From Lepiota brunneoincarnata (lineage: Eukaryota > Basidiomycota > Agaricomycetes > Agaricales > Agaricaceae): 64,000 nucleotides of DNA. The position numbers and the translations under genes were made by a program. Of the stretch, positions 45,121 through 55,949 are shown in pieces; position 1 is the stretch's first letter; the number at the start of each line of letters is the position of its first letter. The stretch spans positions 124,001-188,000 of the forward strand of contig JAEBUN010000034.1 of assembly GCA_023014365.1 (NCBI GenBank), read 5' to 3'. The notes under the pieces were generated by a model. The model made no database searches and had not been told where the DNA came from. It saw only the letters and a list, made by a program, of their open reading frames with translations.

Positions 45121-46015
45121 CAGTCAATGAACATTAGCTGTAGCTCAGCCTCTGAGAAGCTTCCTTTCACTAAGCTTAGTGTTTGTGCGACGACAGGGCC
45201 CTTCTCATCATCATAGTCTATTATACAAGCCACCTCTCCTTGTCCCTTAGTCAACTCATCAAGGTTTCTTAAAAATTTTGACTGTTTTCTCTAAGCTTAA
45301 GAGGATTACACTCTCCTCGAGCATAAGTTGGCAACACAGCCCTTTCTCTGGTATTTGGGTCCGTAATAACCAAGGTTTGCTTGCCACTGGCGCTATTCCT
45401 GACTTTGCTAGCAGTCATTACATCAAACGGTCATCCCAGCAGTACTCGATACGCGGGGTTGCAAACTATGTGAACTTGCAAATAGATTGTGACTCCCCTG
45501 CAGGTAAAGCCTACATTCTTTGCCAACCCACAAGTCTTTTCAACCTGCCCATTTGCACTCTGCAAATTAATTGTAGTGTCTGGGTCCCAAGAAACTTGAC
45601 ATGCAATCGCCGCTTCCTGACTCATAGATATGATCTGTGACCCACTATCTAGCAAGGCTTCTTCCTGCCGAATCCCATTTATCAGAGTCAGAACTACTCT
45701 CAACGGTTCGCATTCTTTAGCAATAAACACTTGCCGTCCCCTGTCTCTTCTGGGAAGTGACTCCAAGTACTGCATGATTGGATCCTGAGCTACCCAGGCT
45801 TGCGTTGCTGAGCCTTCTCAGAGCACTGTATCATACTTCCGAGAGCCGTCTGCCAACTCTGTTATCATAACCTGTACCAGCCCACTATTAATTTCCATAT
45901 CTTCTGTATCATCTTCCAAGGACCCAACTCCTGCTATTAAGCTTTGATTTGTGGGTACCCATTTTCTCATAATTCGCTCTCTATAAGTGTTCCTGTATAA
46001 AGGTGACAATGCCAA
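45121..46015 (-). pseudogene. pol: G3 protease region
   Basis: EEALLDSGSQIISMSQEAA at about 45670-45610 is the aspartic protease active site (DSG). Upstream are gag-pol linker pieces (MALSPLYRNTYRERIMRKW). Interrupted by TGA codons near 45817 and 45435. Confidence 0.75.
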
Positions 46016-46042
46016 GAGTTCTCCATGTGATACTGAGGCTTC

Positions 46043-47952
46043 TCACTTCAATACCCTGCTGAGTACTTCCTCAACATTGACATTCCTCTCTATAGGGGCC
46101 TGGTGCTTATACGCAGGCTCCTTCTTGGATGATTCCATCCTTCTGACAGGCAGCGGTGGTACCTCAACGACTGGGTGCAGTGGTTTCACATTCCTATATG
46201 GTAATTCCCCTGCTACTGCATGCGGTGGTTTCTCCGTTGTCTGCCCTATTTCCTCATTTTCTGATTCTTCTGATCGCTCGGAATCTGACACGTCCTCAGG
46301 AGTCTGTCCTCTGGCAAAGGCGACCTTCTTCTTCAGAGCTGGCTCCTTCCTTGAACCCTTTAGAAACCTGACTCCAAGTTCCAAGTCTTCACGCCACTCC
46401 TGGTGTCCAAATACTGGCTTGCTGAGGGCGTACCATCCGTCAAACCACTAAGCTTAGCCTGTATCTGGGCTAATTGCTTGGCCAAAGACTGTATCTTGAC
46501 ATTATCATCCTTTCTGGTCATAAGCTTAACCTTTGGGGCACTCCCAGCATGGATGGCAGCTGTTTCCAACATCTCCATGCACTGCTTCAGATGGCGGATT
46601 TCTTCTTCCGCTGGCAACCTTTGGTTTTCTGACCTTGGGAACGCTTTCTGTGTAAACACTGCTGCCGCTGGCACTTGCGGTAACTCAGGCTCAACCTCTG
46701 GCAGTTCTGGTACCTGAATGAAGAGTTGTCCCTTTGTCGCATAGTACTTCACTACTTTCTCTTTAATTGGCCCTTCCCCTCGAGGGATACTCGAGCTGTC
46801 TCCCATATATATTTTGTTCCCTTCGACTCTAATTTGGCCAGCTTGTTTATCCACCTCCATGTCTGGGCAGAATAACCAACTATGCCCCAATAACCAACAG
46901 TAGAAACACTTGCGATCGGAAAGTGACCCTGCTGGCCCACTTCCGGTATTCCTCTGAGCGTGATTATAGCCAGCATGATTATGTCTGTCCTTCGCCAAAC
47001 TCTCTAAGTATGATTTTAAAGTATGCCCCTGGATATTCATGAGGTCCTTAAGCTCAGCGAGATGGCCTGCCATTTGTGAGACTTCATCCTGAAACTTCTG
47101 CTTTAAGCTTTGCAGCTTTCGCTTTACTACAGGGTCATAAGTCCCTGTTCCGGACGTTGCAGGTGGATGGCTCATCGATGCCAAGTTCACCGGCCTTGAA
47201 TCCTGATGAAGGGATTGCATAAGTGTTTTGCCAATCGAAATTTCGACGGCTTTATCCACAACGATCCTCCAATCATAGGGGTCCTCTTCGCGTAAATCCT
47301 TCGCAGTTAGTGCCAACCCATTGCTCGCGGTTCTACACACCCCAGTGATTGCTAATCTTGCATTGAGTACATCCTGGAACACGGAGTCCAGTGCGCTCAT
47401 AAATAACTCGACTAGCTCTCAGTTCGAGACTACCGCCAGCGACTTCAGGCACTTTTCTGCTTCTAGAATGAATCACCTTTTGAAGTCCACGACTCTATGC
47501 TCCTCATTCATTGCAATGCCTCTACTCTCTGTGCAGAGTTCCCTCAATTGTTGCACTGAGCCCTGCTCAGCTGCCACAGTCTCGGGATACTCTTTCTTCA
47601 ATCTCTCTACAAAGCCTGTCCAGCTTCCTGCTGGGAACTCCGCAAAACTCATCCACTCTTCACGGATATCCTGGTCCACAGATGACACTGCCCAATTTAT
47701 TCTTTCTGCATCGTCCGTCGTCTTTGTTATTGTGAAGAGCCATTCAAGCATCCAGAGATAATTTCTCAATGTCTGTGGTTTTGATGCATCCCATCTGGGA
47801 GCATTATTGCTAAAGGGAATTGGCATTTGCTTGTGTCCCATTTTACTAGCTGTAGTCATTGTAGATGGCGTAGTTTGGTTTGTCTGTACAGTCAGAGTTG
47901 ACTGTGATATCTGTGGTACCATAGAGGCACCAGGAGGGTTCGTATGAAACAA
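46043..47952 (-). pseudogene. gag: G3 gag
   Basis: Starts at about 47952 (MFHTNPPGASMVPQISQSTL). Capsid-like segment RWDASKPQTLRNYLWMLEWL ... QDIREEWMSFAEFPAGSW; TGA near 47473; second part with coiled region (LKQKFQDEVSQMAGHLAELK) and knuckle CFYCWLLGHSWLFC (CX2CX4HX4C) near 46900; C-terminal Glu-rich part. Five TAAGCTTA-type or AAGCTT sites fall within the coding sequence, several encoding the dipeptide Lys-Leu (for example QAKLSGL). Confidence 0.8.
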
Positions 47953-48385
47953 GTTTTGGTTTGTAAATGCTAAGCTTAGCGTAGGAACGGTCTGACCGTC
48001 CTGGCTTTCAGTGTGCAGAATATGTGCTATGTTGCCAGCTGAGGCTGGAAGCCTTATAGTAATTCTGGGAGCAGTAGAGATTGGTGGTGCGACTTCTCTT
48101 GATACTGCAACTGCTAAACCGCTTGCTGTGCTCGCAGTTATAGAACTAGTAGGATCTTTTCACTTTTGAGAGGTACTAGCGGTGATGAGGCCTTCAGAAC
48201 CTTCTGGACGATTGGAATTCCAAGTAGTTCTCTGTTTTGGGGGGTCAACCTTCCTGAGACTGCTCTCGAAGGACGTTTTGGGTGACTTTACGGTCTTTGC
48301 TTGAACCTTTTTCTGCTTTGCAGGTGAAAGGCAGGCCAGTGTCCAAGTCTTTTGGTGTTTGTCTCGTGAAAATTCAACTGAAAAC
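47953..48385 (-). other. G3 leader between primer site and gag
   Basis: About 430 bp without a supported long ORF. Contains TAAGCTTA at 47971. Confidence 0.5.
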
Positions 48386-48405
48386 CCCCCTCGTGGTGGG
48401 CTCCA
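48386..48405 (-). other. G3 tRNA-type primer binding site
   Basis: Minus strand: two bases after the LTR, TGGAGCCCACCACGAGGG, the form expected for pairing with a tRNA 3' end ...GTGGGCTCCA. The 3' end of fungal tRNA-Lys (GGGCTCCA) is the closest I know. No complement to it is seen in the LTR. Confidence 0.55.
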
Positions 48406-48407
48406 GA

Positions 48408-49652
48408 TGAAAAGGAGGAAACTTTCGTGTGTTTTAATATAGATAAATGGCTTGTTCTCACTAAGCTTAGTCGAAATTTGATAAGCTTAAGTTAATACAA
48501 GTAGTATTAGATAGATAATGAACAGTTACGTCTTTTAGGGTGTTCTGGGGGTGCGTTCTGACAGCAAAATTCAAGAGAATAGTGTTTTTAGAGGTTAATG
48601 AACAGCCGTTGAAGTTATCTTAGCTGTACGGTGCAACAATGAAAGGACAATCCCTGTCAATTCAAAGCGCGGGGTCTCTAGTCTCTGGTCTCTGGTCTCT
48701 GAACTCTGTTCTCTGTCTCTGTCTCTGGGTTGGTCGACGACTGAAGAAATCACACTTAACGACACACACTAAATAGTCCTCTGAAACCATTCTTGATCAT
48801 GGCTCGCAGACTTGTGTGTGGAAGCAGGGGTGAGACCTCTTGCTTCTCCATGAACAAGCACGACCGTATTTATATTGTTTAGATACATGCGAGAGATAGT
48901 AAATATGAAATAGAAAACAATAAGCTTAATTGTTACAGGTACTGCAGAATATTTTGGAAGGTTTGGCAGCATTTCTACCTTGCCCTGGGTTATGGGTTTT
49001 TCTCTGATTGACGAATGGCAATCCAGCCAGACATGTTCTGTGCTCATCTGCATTATTCTGCGTCCACATGAGCATGTTAAACCTCCAGATCAATTATGAT
49101 CAGAATGTATGGCATATGTACAATCCCTTGATCCATTGTAATTAATCTCAGTCAGGCAGTATGCCAAGGTGCCGGGACCCACAAAGCACTTGTTAATTAT
49201 GAGTCTTTGATATTTCTAGGGTTTTGGGCATCGGGTGTCGCCTCCCAAATGTTGGACGTTCCGTTCCGTGGTCCGGTCATCATTATTGGGCTTGCTATGG
49301 GCGTAATACCCCTGCAACAGCCACTATGTACATTCTTTAGGTTCCAACAAATCCGAGTTCATCAGAAAACTGCTCGTAAGGTCCCTTGATGTGACTGGAG
49401 TATACTTGATAGGCTATGGAAAGTCTGGAATCCCTCCAGAGAGTGTTCTGATAGCTTGGTTCACTAAGCTTAGTGATAATGAGCTGGTTTGAACACTTCC
49501 AAGGCTCAAATATCCTCAGTTTGGTCAAACTGGCTACTATGGAACATAGTACCAATCCTCTATAGGGTTCTTTAATGATATAGCCAATGATTCTATGTAG
49601 AGAATTGTTCCAGAGTATGGAATTCATGTATAGGCATGAAATTGGCATATCA
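48408..49652 (-). repeat. G3 5' LTR
   Basis: 1245 bp, TGATATGCC...CCTTTTCA on the minus strand; TATAAATA near 48865. It lacks about 55 bp of the CTCTGGT microsatellite present in the 3' LTR. Four TAAGCTTA octamers. Confidence 0.85.
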
Positions 49653-49821
49653 GCAGGATGTCTTTCTGTTCTCTCAGGCTTTGCACCTTTAAAGGAAGAT
49701 ATATGGATTTATTGTTTGAGGTAGATGCAAGAGTTACAACATTACAAGAGAGAGGGGAGCTGGGAGGGGCTGGCATTGAACAGAACCTCCAAATCAAAAA
49801 TTTGCAAACAGCTGCATAGTC
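49653..49821 (-). pseudogene. pol: X fragment before protease
   Basis: Minus-strand reading VVTLASTSNNKSIYLPLKVQ aligns in position and pattern with the G1 segment just upstream of the protease (VQLRLSPNKRSLFLPIEI). Bounded by the G3 LTR and hAT-1. Confidence 0.55.
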
Positions 49822-50119
49822 TAGGGGTGCCAAAGTTCAGTTCAGAACTTCGGTTTGAACCTGAACCCCCTGAACTGAACCCAAAGGTTCAGTCCAGTTC
49901 AGGTTCAGGTTCAGGCATAGGCCTGTCGACTCAGTTCAAGGTTTGGCCTTGTGGCTAGCCTACCTGAACGCATGAGTTGAGGGCCATTGGTGGTGAGGGC
50001 TGCAGTGGCAGTGGCAGTGCTTGCCAAACATCAACAAAATTCTGACTTCGTTGATTTTTCACTTGCTCTTTCCCCCACGCTATCAACACTGCCAAATCCC
50101 ACGTGTCCTGTGCTTATCA

Positions 50120-50420
50120 TGTCCAAAGACAACTGTGCACTAAATCTGGACGGTTTGCTCAAGGAGGCCTCTGAGATTGATTGGAATTACTCACCAAGTG
50201 CTGAAACAACGCCCCTCTCTCCTGCAAGTGACACCCTTGAGCCAACCCATGAATCTCAAGGACTCAAGGGTAAACAGCCAGCATGGCATGTCGCTAGTCA
50301 ACGTCTCCCCAGTCAATGCACCTCCAAACCAACATGGAAGGCTCAAGGGGATCCAGACCCAGGTCTGGTCACTCTCACCGCTTTTTTTCCACCTCAAAAA
50401 GGTCTGGCCCCTGTCCTCCA
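50120..50420 (+). pseudogene. hAT-1 transposase, N-terminal exon
   Basis: ATG 50120 (MSKDNCALNLDGLLKEASEI) followed by a Ser/Pro-rich stretch and LVTLTAFFPPQKG. The expected BED zinc finger is missing; the sequence passes into G1 gag (LQQ/NKNSTL region) at about 50420, so the finger was deleted with the 5' part of G1b. Confidence 0.65.
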
Positions 50421-50473
50421 TGTTTTAAACTCCAACAAGAACTCCACTCTGCGCTAGCCAAGGACCCAGAGAT

Positions 50474-53400
50474 GTGTCCATTCCAGGATTTTTAAAAAGG
50501 AAAGCTGTCAACCAATGTGCCCCTGCATGTTCCAGAACTCAGAAGGACATTTCGTACTCTCACTCCCAGAAGGACATATTCTCGATAAATTCTGTACAAT
50601 TACGACTATCCCCGAATAAACGATCCCTTTTCTTACCCATCGAGATTTGGAGTGAACAGACATCAAAACCCATGGCCATCACTGCCCTGATAGACTCAGG
50701 AGCCCAAGGGAATTTCATCTCCCACAAAGTTGTTGAACGACATGGTTATCAAACCAAACGGCTGGACTGACCAATTCCACTCAGTAACGTTGACGGAACT
50801 GACAATCAACATGGCAAGATCCATGAATACATCAAAATCAGAACCATCATTGATGGAAGAGATTGCACGCTAGAAGCATACGTCACAAACACTGGTGAGA
50901 AAGACCTCATCATCGGATTTCCCTGGTTGGAACAATACAATCCCGACATCAACTGGAAGACCAAGACGTTTTCTTGGAAACCACAAATCGATCACCAGGA
51001 CTTTTCCAAACTCCTCAGAACCCTACAACGACCTGTCAAACTCAACTCCATTGCCATGGACATAATGGCTGGAAAGACCTCCCAACCCGAGGAAAACCCC
51101 GAAGAATACGTCAACCTATCAAACATTGACCTTGACACCTTCTCTTTGGAAAGAGAAATGAACCCGATGCTTCTAACCCCATTAGAAGTAAACGCCAAAG
51201 CGACGCACGCTACAACACTCCACAATGAGCAACATAACCCGACAAGATCAACAAAACAAAAAGGAAAACAACCAGAATCAAACAAGGAACTACCCGAGAT
51301 CCCTCGGAGATTTGCCTGATGGGCTAGAATATTCAACAAAAAAGCCTCCGAACGATTCCCACCATCAAGAATGTTTGATCACAAAATCGAACTAAAACCG
51401 ACATTCGAAGCAAAATCAATGAAACCTTATCAAGTGGCACCTGCCAAAGAAAAAGCACCAAAAGAATTCATAGATGAGAACCTCCAAAAAGGGTACATCC
51501 AACCCTCAAAATCTCCTATGGCATCGCCCTTCTTCTTTGTTACCAAGAAAGGAGGAGACCTCCAACCATGCCAAGACTATTGTTATCTAAACGATCACAC
51601 TGTCAAAAATGCTTACCCAATCCCCATGATTTCCTCTATCATGGACAAACTCAAAGGAGCTAAGTATTTCACTAAGCTCGACGTCCACCTAGGATACAAT
51701 AACGTCAGAATCAAAGATGGCGATCAATGGAAAGCAGCGTTCAAGACTCCCATGGGTCTTTTTGAACCAACTGTTATGTTTTTTGGACTCTGCAACAGTC
51801 CCGCGACGTTCCAACATATGATGGACATGTTATTCTCCAAAATAATGGAGAAAGGAGGAATCATCATCTACATGGATGATATCCTAATCTATGGTAAAAC
51901 CCAAGAAGAAACCAACCAACTTACAGAAAAGGTACTGCAAATCCTGCAGGAAAACGACCTTTACCTCAAAACAGAGAAATGCAAGTTCAACAAACAACGA
52001 CTCGAATACCTAGGCATGATCATCACGCCAGATGAGATCAAAATGGATCCTGGAAAACTCAAGGGAATAGAAGACTGGCCAGTACCAAAAACAGTCCAAC
52101 ACATTCAGAAATTCATCGGATTCTGTAACTTCTACCGGAAGTTCATCTGCAACTACTTCCACCACACCAAACCCCTGAACCAACTCCTTTCCAAATCAAA
52201 CAAATTCGAATGGAAAGAAGAACAACAGAAAGCGTTCGAAACACTCAAAAATGAATTCCTAAAGGAACTGGTACTCCTCATGCCCGACTCCACAAAACCC
52301 TTCGAAATAGAAGCCGATGCTTCCAAATTTGCATCAGGAGCTGTCCTGTATCAACACAACATCAATGGAATACGGAAACCCGTATCATTCTATTCAAAGA
52401 CATTCGGACCAGCGGAACGCAACTACGATATCTACGACAGGGAACTTCTCGCAATTATCCGAGCCCTCAAAGAATGGCGCCATTACCTCTTTGGCAGCCC
52501 CCATACCGTCTGCATCAGAACGGATCACCAAAACCTAACATATTGGTGCAAACCCCAGAAAATCAACTGCAGACAAGCACGATGGGTTCAAACCCTTGCT
52601 GACTACAACTTCAAATTAGAACACGTCCCAGGATCAAAGATTCCTGCACCAGATGCTCTATCAAGATGTCCAGACCACATCCCTGATGAGGATAATGATA
52701 ACGAAGATGTCACCATGCTTCCAAACAACCTCTTTGTCACCACCGCTGACATAGAAGATCAAAACCTGACCACAGTACTCCCAGAACACCTCTTTATCGC
52801 CACCGTTGATATGGAACTCCAAGAAAGAATCACAGAATCACCCAAATACGACACTAGAACCACCGAAGCGTTCAAACTCCTAAAAGAAACCCATCCTAAT
52901 GCCGCCAATAAAGACTTCGGAACAGTTCCGACCTCAAATGGTCCACTCCTCACATTTCAAGAATGTGTCATTATTCCAGAAGACCTCCAACTCAGACACA
53001 ATGTCATCACAAGATACCACAACCACCCTACACATGGCCACCCTGGAGAACAGGAAACATATCGCCTCGCCAAGAAAGAAGTATACTGGCCAGGAATGTC
53101 GACGTTCATAAAGAACTACATCAAAGGCTGTCCAGAGTGTCAGCAACACAAAATCATATGCAGACCGGATCATGCACCAACTCAGCCAATCCCACCATCA
53201 TCTTCCAAATGCCCATTTGCACAGATCTCATGGGATCTTATCACCAGTCTACTGCCTAGCACCGGCCACAATGCGATATTGTCCATGGTGGACTACGGCC
53301 TTACGAAGGGGGTAATTTTCATCCCAACATCAGATCGATCAAATGCCGATGATATCAGACGATTATTAATAGAAAAGGTCTTCACCAGATTTGGACTACC

Positions 53401-54153
53401 CGACAAAATCATATCAGATCGAGACCCCAGATTCGCAGCCAACTCCCTCCAACAACTAGCCAAACAACTAAACATCCAACAGGCATTCTCAACTGCATAC
53501 CATCCCCAGACAGATGGTTCTACCGAATGATACAATCAGGAAATCGAAACCTATCTTGCCATATACTGCACCAGAAACCCTCTTGACTGGTCAGAAACCC
53601 TCCCTATCACCGAATTTGCACACAACTCCAAAATACATGCCTCAAGGCAGAAATCCCCATTTGAACTAATCATGGGATACAACCCTCTGCCGATACCCAC
53701 AGTAATGGAAACATCAAACTTTCCATCAGTAGATGAATGCATCAGACTCCTTGATGATGCCAGAAAAGAAGCACACGCAGCACATCAACTCTCCGCCGAT
53801 ATTATGAAACAAAGAACCAGAAGAACTGTCAAACCCCTTGAAACACATCAAAAAGTATGGCTAGAAGCCAAGAACCTCAAACTCCCCTTCATTTCCACAT
53901 CATCAACGAAGAAGAAGAATACGAAATAGAAGCCATTCTAAATCACCGCCAACACCATGGAAAACTCCAATACTACGTCAAATGGAAAGGATACTCCCAC
54001 ACGGAGAACAAATGGATCACCAATGAAACACTTCATACCAACGCCAAAGAATACTTAACTGAGTATAAAGAAGCCCATGGAATTCTCCAGAAAGAACAGG
54101 AACCCACCAGAACCAACCAAAGACAACTTCACTCCCACACCAAATGTACTTAA
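50474..54153 (+). pseudogene. pol: G1b Pol: protease, RT, RNase H, integrase, chromodomain
   Basis: Protease ALIDSGAQGNF at about 50690; TGA codons at 50768 and 51317; then an open frame of 719 codons (51371-53530) with RT (KLDVHLGYNNVRI, FFGLCNSPATFQ, YMDDILIYG at residue 167), RNase H (EADASKFASGAVLY, DRELLAII, RTDHQN) and integrase (zinc region ending CPECQQHK; ISWDLIT, ISDRDPRF, TDGSTE). TGA at 53528 replaces CGA of G1a. The end is shortened by the 180 bp deletion and finishes with a chromodomain (EYEIEAILNHRQHHG). The TGA at 51317 recurs in G1c. Frame is -1 to gag. Confidence 0.9.
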
Positions 54154-55280
54154 AGATGCCCATGAACCTCGACCTCACTTGCCCCCAAACTACTCCCCCT
54201 TTTTCAACAACACCTTCACCAACCTCCTCATCATCCTCCATCGTCATCATAAACAATGCAAGCGTCGAACATACTACACTTCAGACAACTCCCATTCCAG
54301 CCCCATCTCCCTACACCCCCTCTCACACCTTTGCCGCAACATACACCTCCCTCAGGGATGAGACCCCCGACCCCAACAACACCCCAGAACCAACAGCCGC
54401 CCCAGCCGCCTCCCTTAGATACCATACAGCTGGAGTACAATCATATGGACCAGATCACCCTTCTGACAGAGATCTGCGCGAGGCTGCCACCGACGGAGCC
54501 TTTACGACTAAATTGGAACACACTTCAATTTCAGAATACAACCAACAACTCTGGTACGACTATACCCACCACGTACGACAGACTAAGGCTCTTGCTACTG
54601 CGTACAATATGCAACGCGCCTGGGCAGAATCACTCGAGCGACTTCTCCGCTCAAGATCGGGCCTCATGTCCAAGGTGTCGAAGAACCTACCCAAACAAAA
54701 TGAGGTACATACCTCACAGCCCTCCACCGCAACCATCCCCACCACTACCACAACGACCACTGCCGCTATCATCACCACTGTCCCCAACAAGGGAAGAAAG
54801 CCCACCAGTATCAGAAATCCCTTCAGACTTCTCACCCCCACCAAGGACACCACCCACACCGTCACCAATAACAACGTCCCAATTCGGAACTCCCCCAACC
54901 CCATTCACTCACAAACCAACCCCCGAACCACCAACAGATCAGTCTGCATCCAATGCAGGCACACAGGACACTGGGCCATGGATTGCCCCCAATTTGCCTG
55001 CCTCAGATGCAAGCAATATGCCCCAGGGCACTACTCATATGACTGCATCAAATATAGATGCCCCCACTGCACTGTCTTCCAACCGCGCCATAAATGGACT
55101 GAATGCCCAAGTCGAAAGACTCGACACGCCCCCTACTCCAGAAATCCTACAACCCGTCCCTTGACCACTCCCACAACTCACCATCGATACATCGACCTCA
55201 CCCATGATGATTACTACGAGGAATGCTACGACAACGTGGCCGAATCAAACATTACAGGAGAACCATGTGGTTCCTTCTGA
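54144..55280 (+). CDS. G1b 3' ORF A: tandem zinc-knuckle protein, intact
   Basis: 378 codons. Its ATG overlaps the pol stop (ATGTACTTAA: pol ends ..ACT TAA). Thr/Pro-rich N-terminal half; a helical segment (SISEYNQQLWYDYTHHVRQT, AWAESLERLLRSRSGLMSK); then CIQCRHTGHWAMDC (CX2CX4HX4C), CLRCKQYAPGHYSYDC (CX2CX6HX4C), a CPHC pair and an acidic tail. Fully open, whereas the G1a copy has one TGA. Homologous to the ORF at 18704-19792 in X. A second nucleic-acid-binding protein besides Gag is the simplest reading; no experiment known to me defines it. Confidence 0.7.
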   Translation: MYLKMPMNLDLTCPQTTPPFSTTPSPTSSSSSIVIINNASVEHTTLQTTPIPAPSPYTPSHTFAATYTSLRDETPDPNNTPEPTAAPAASLRYHTAGVQSYGPDHPSDRDLREAATDGAFTTKLEHTSISEYNQQLWYDYTHHVRQTKALATAYNMQRAWAESLERLLRSRSGLMSKVSKNLPKQNEVHTSQPSTATIPTTTTTTTAAIITTVPNKGRKPTSIRNPFRLLTPTKDTTHTVTNNNVPIRNSPNPIHSQTNPRTTNRSVCIQCRHTGHWAMDCPQFACLRCKQYAPGHYSYDCIKYRCPHCTVFQPRHKWTECPSRKTRHAPYSRNPTTRPLTTPTTHHRYIDLTHDDYYEECYDNVAESNITGEPCGSF

Positions 55281-55524
55281 AGAGAACCCAATCACCCCAC
55301 CAGAAGAAAGGATTGAAAGTCCCCATTTCAGACGCCTTCTATACGACATATTTTACCCAGGACAACCCCCATCCCCAGAAACCACCACCATACTCGATCT
55401 TCACCGAACTCCCACTCCCACCTTCTCCCCTGTCATTCCCCCCAGACCAGACTCTACCGACCAACCACAGATCGATTACTACAAACCAGATTACCTAGCC
55501 AAGTACCCGGAAGGAGGAAATTAG
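54256..55524 (+). pseudogene. G1b 3' ORF B, overlapping ORF A
   Basis: Open from ATG 54256 to TGA at 55162 (CGA in G1a), then open again to 55522. Pro-rich; the part beyond ORF A (PITPPEERIESPHFRRLLYD) is shared with G1a. Over the shared 165 codons before 2895, G1a and G1b differ at about 10 residues in this frame and about 12 in ORF A, so neither frame is clearly favoured. Confidence 0.4.
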
Positions 55525-55561
55525 CAAGTTGTATGGAAAACAACTCTAGAAACGGACCTAA

Positions 55562-55949
55562 TGTTATCAGAAGCCACATCAGAAGGACGGTTACTTTTAG
55601 TTCACATTTCCCATGTCACTATGAAACCATCAGTAGTGTACATCAGAAGGACTATTCTTAGTATACGCCTCATGTTCCCTTATCTCTGACTCATAGTTAC
55701 CCCGGTCTGAACTATTATAGTAGGAGTACAGCCACACTTCGAAGTATATAAGGATACAGTACAATACCTTGTATCCTTATCTTAGTGTTATACAGTTCTT
55801 GCCTCCTATACCTCTTTGCCCTTAAAACTGGCTGGACTATAGTGCTCCGTCATCTCCAAGTCACGCCTAGTAGGACGGGACTAAGTCTGTATAGACATCC
55901 TGTGTCGAACCCCGTGCTACTCAGGAGTGAACCCCTAACCCGGGTAACA
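55562..55949 (+). repeat. G1b 3' LTR
   Basis: 388 bp, TGTTATC...GGGTAACA, close to 3704-4090. Followed directly by hAT-1 sequence. Confidence 0.9.

Larger units (their letters stand above)
26614..49652 (-). mobile_element. G3: long Ty3 element with two antisense genes and dispersed TAAGCTTA motif
   Basis: Minus-strand element: 5' LTR 48408-49652, tRNA-type primer site, gag, protease, RT, RNase H, integrase, then two plus-strand genes, polypurine tract (34040-34052) and 3' LTR (26614-27752 plus 33879-34039). The two LTRs share variants absent from the family's solo LTRs (start TGAAAAGGAGGAAAC rather than TGAAAAGGTAGAAAC), showing they belong together. Without later insertions (G4, three solo LTRs) the element is about 14 kb. 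Flanks do not match: G1d on the left, X on the right, and no target repeat. TAAGCTTA occurs throughout gag, pol, cargo and LTRs. Confidence 0.8.
50420..55949 (+). mobile_element. G1b: 5'-truncated Ty3 element in hAT-1
   Basis: From the end of gag to the 3' LTR; no 5' LTR or leader. Best-preserved G1 pol in the window. An internal deletion of about 180 bp removes the segment between integrase and chromodomain relative to G1a (at about 53891). Confidence 0.9.

Noticed and set aside
54560..54908. Long minus-strand open frames opposite the G1 3' ORFs (also 2702-3050)
   Set aside because: They follow from the C-rich plus strand, which has few stop complements; products are low-complexity Val/Gly-rich and show no independent conservation.
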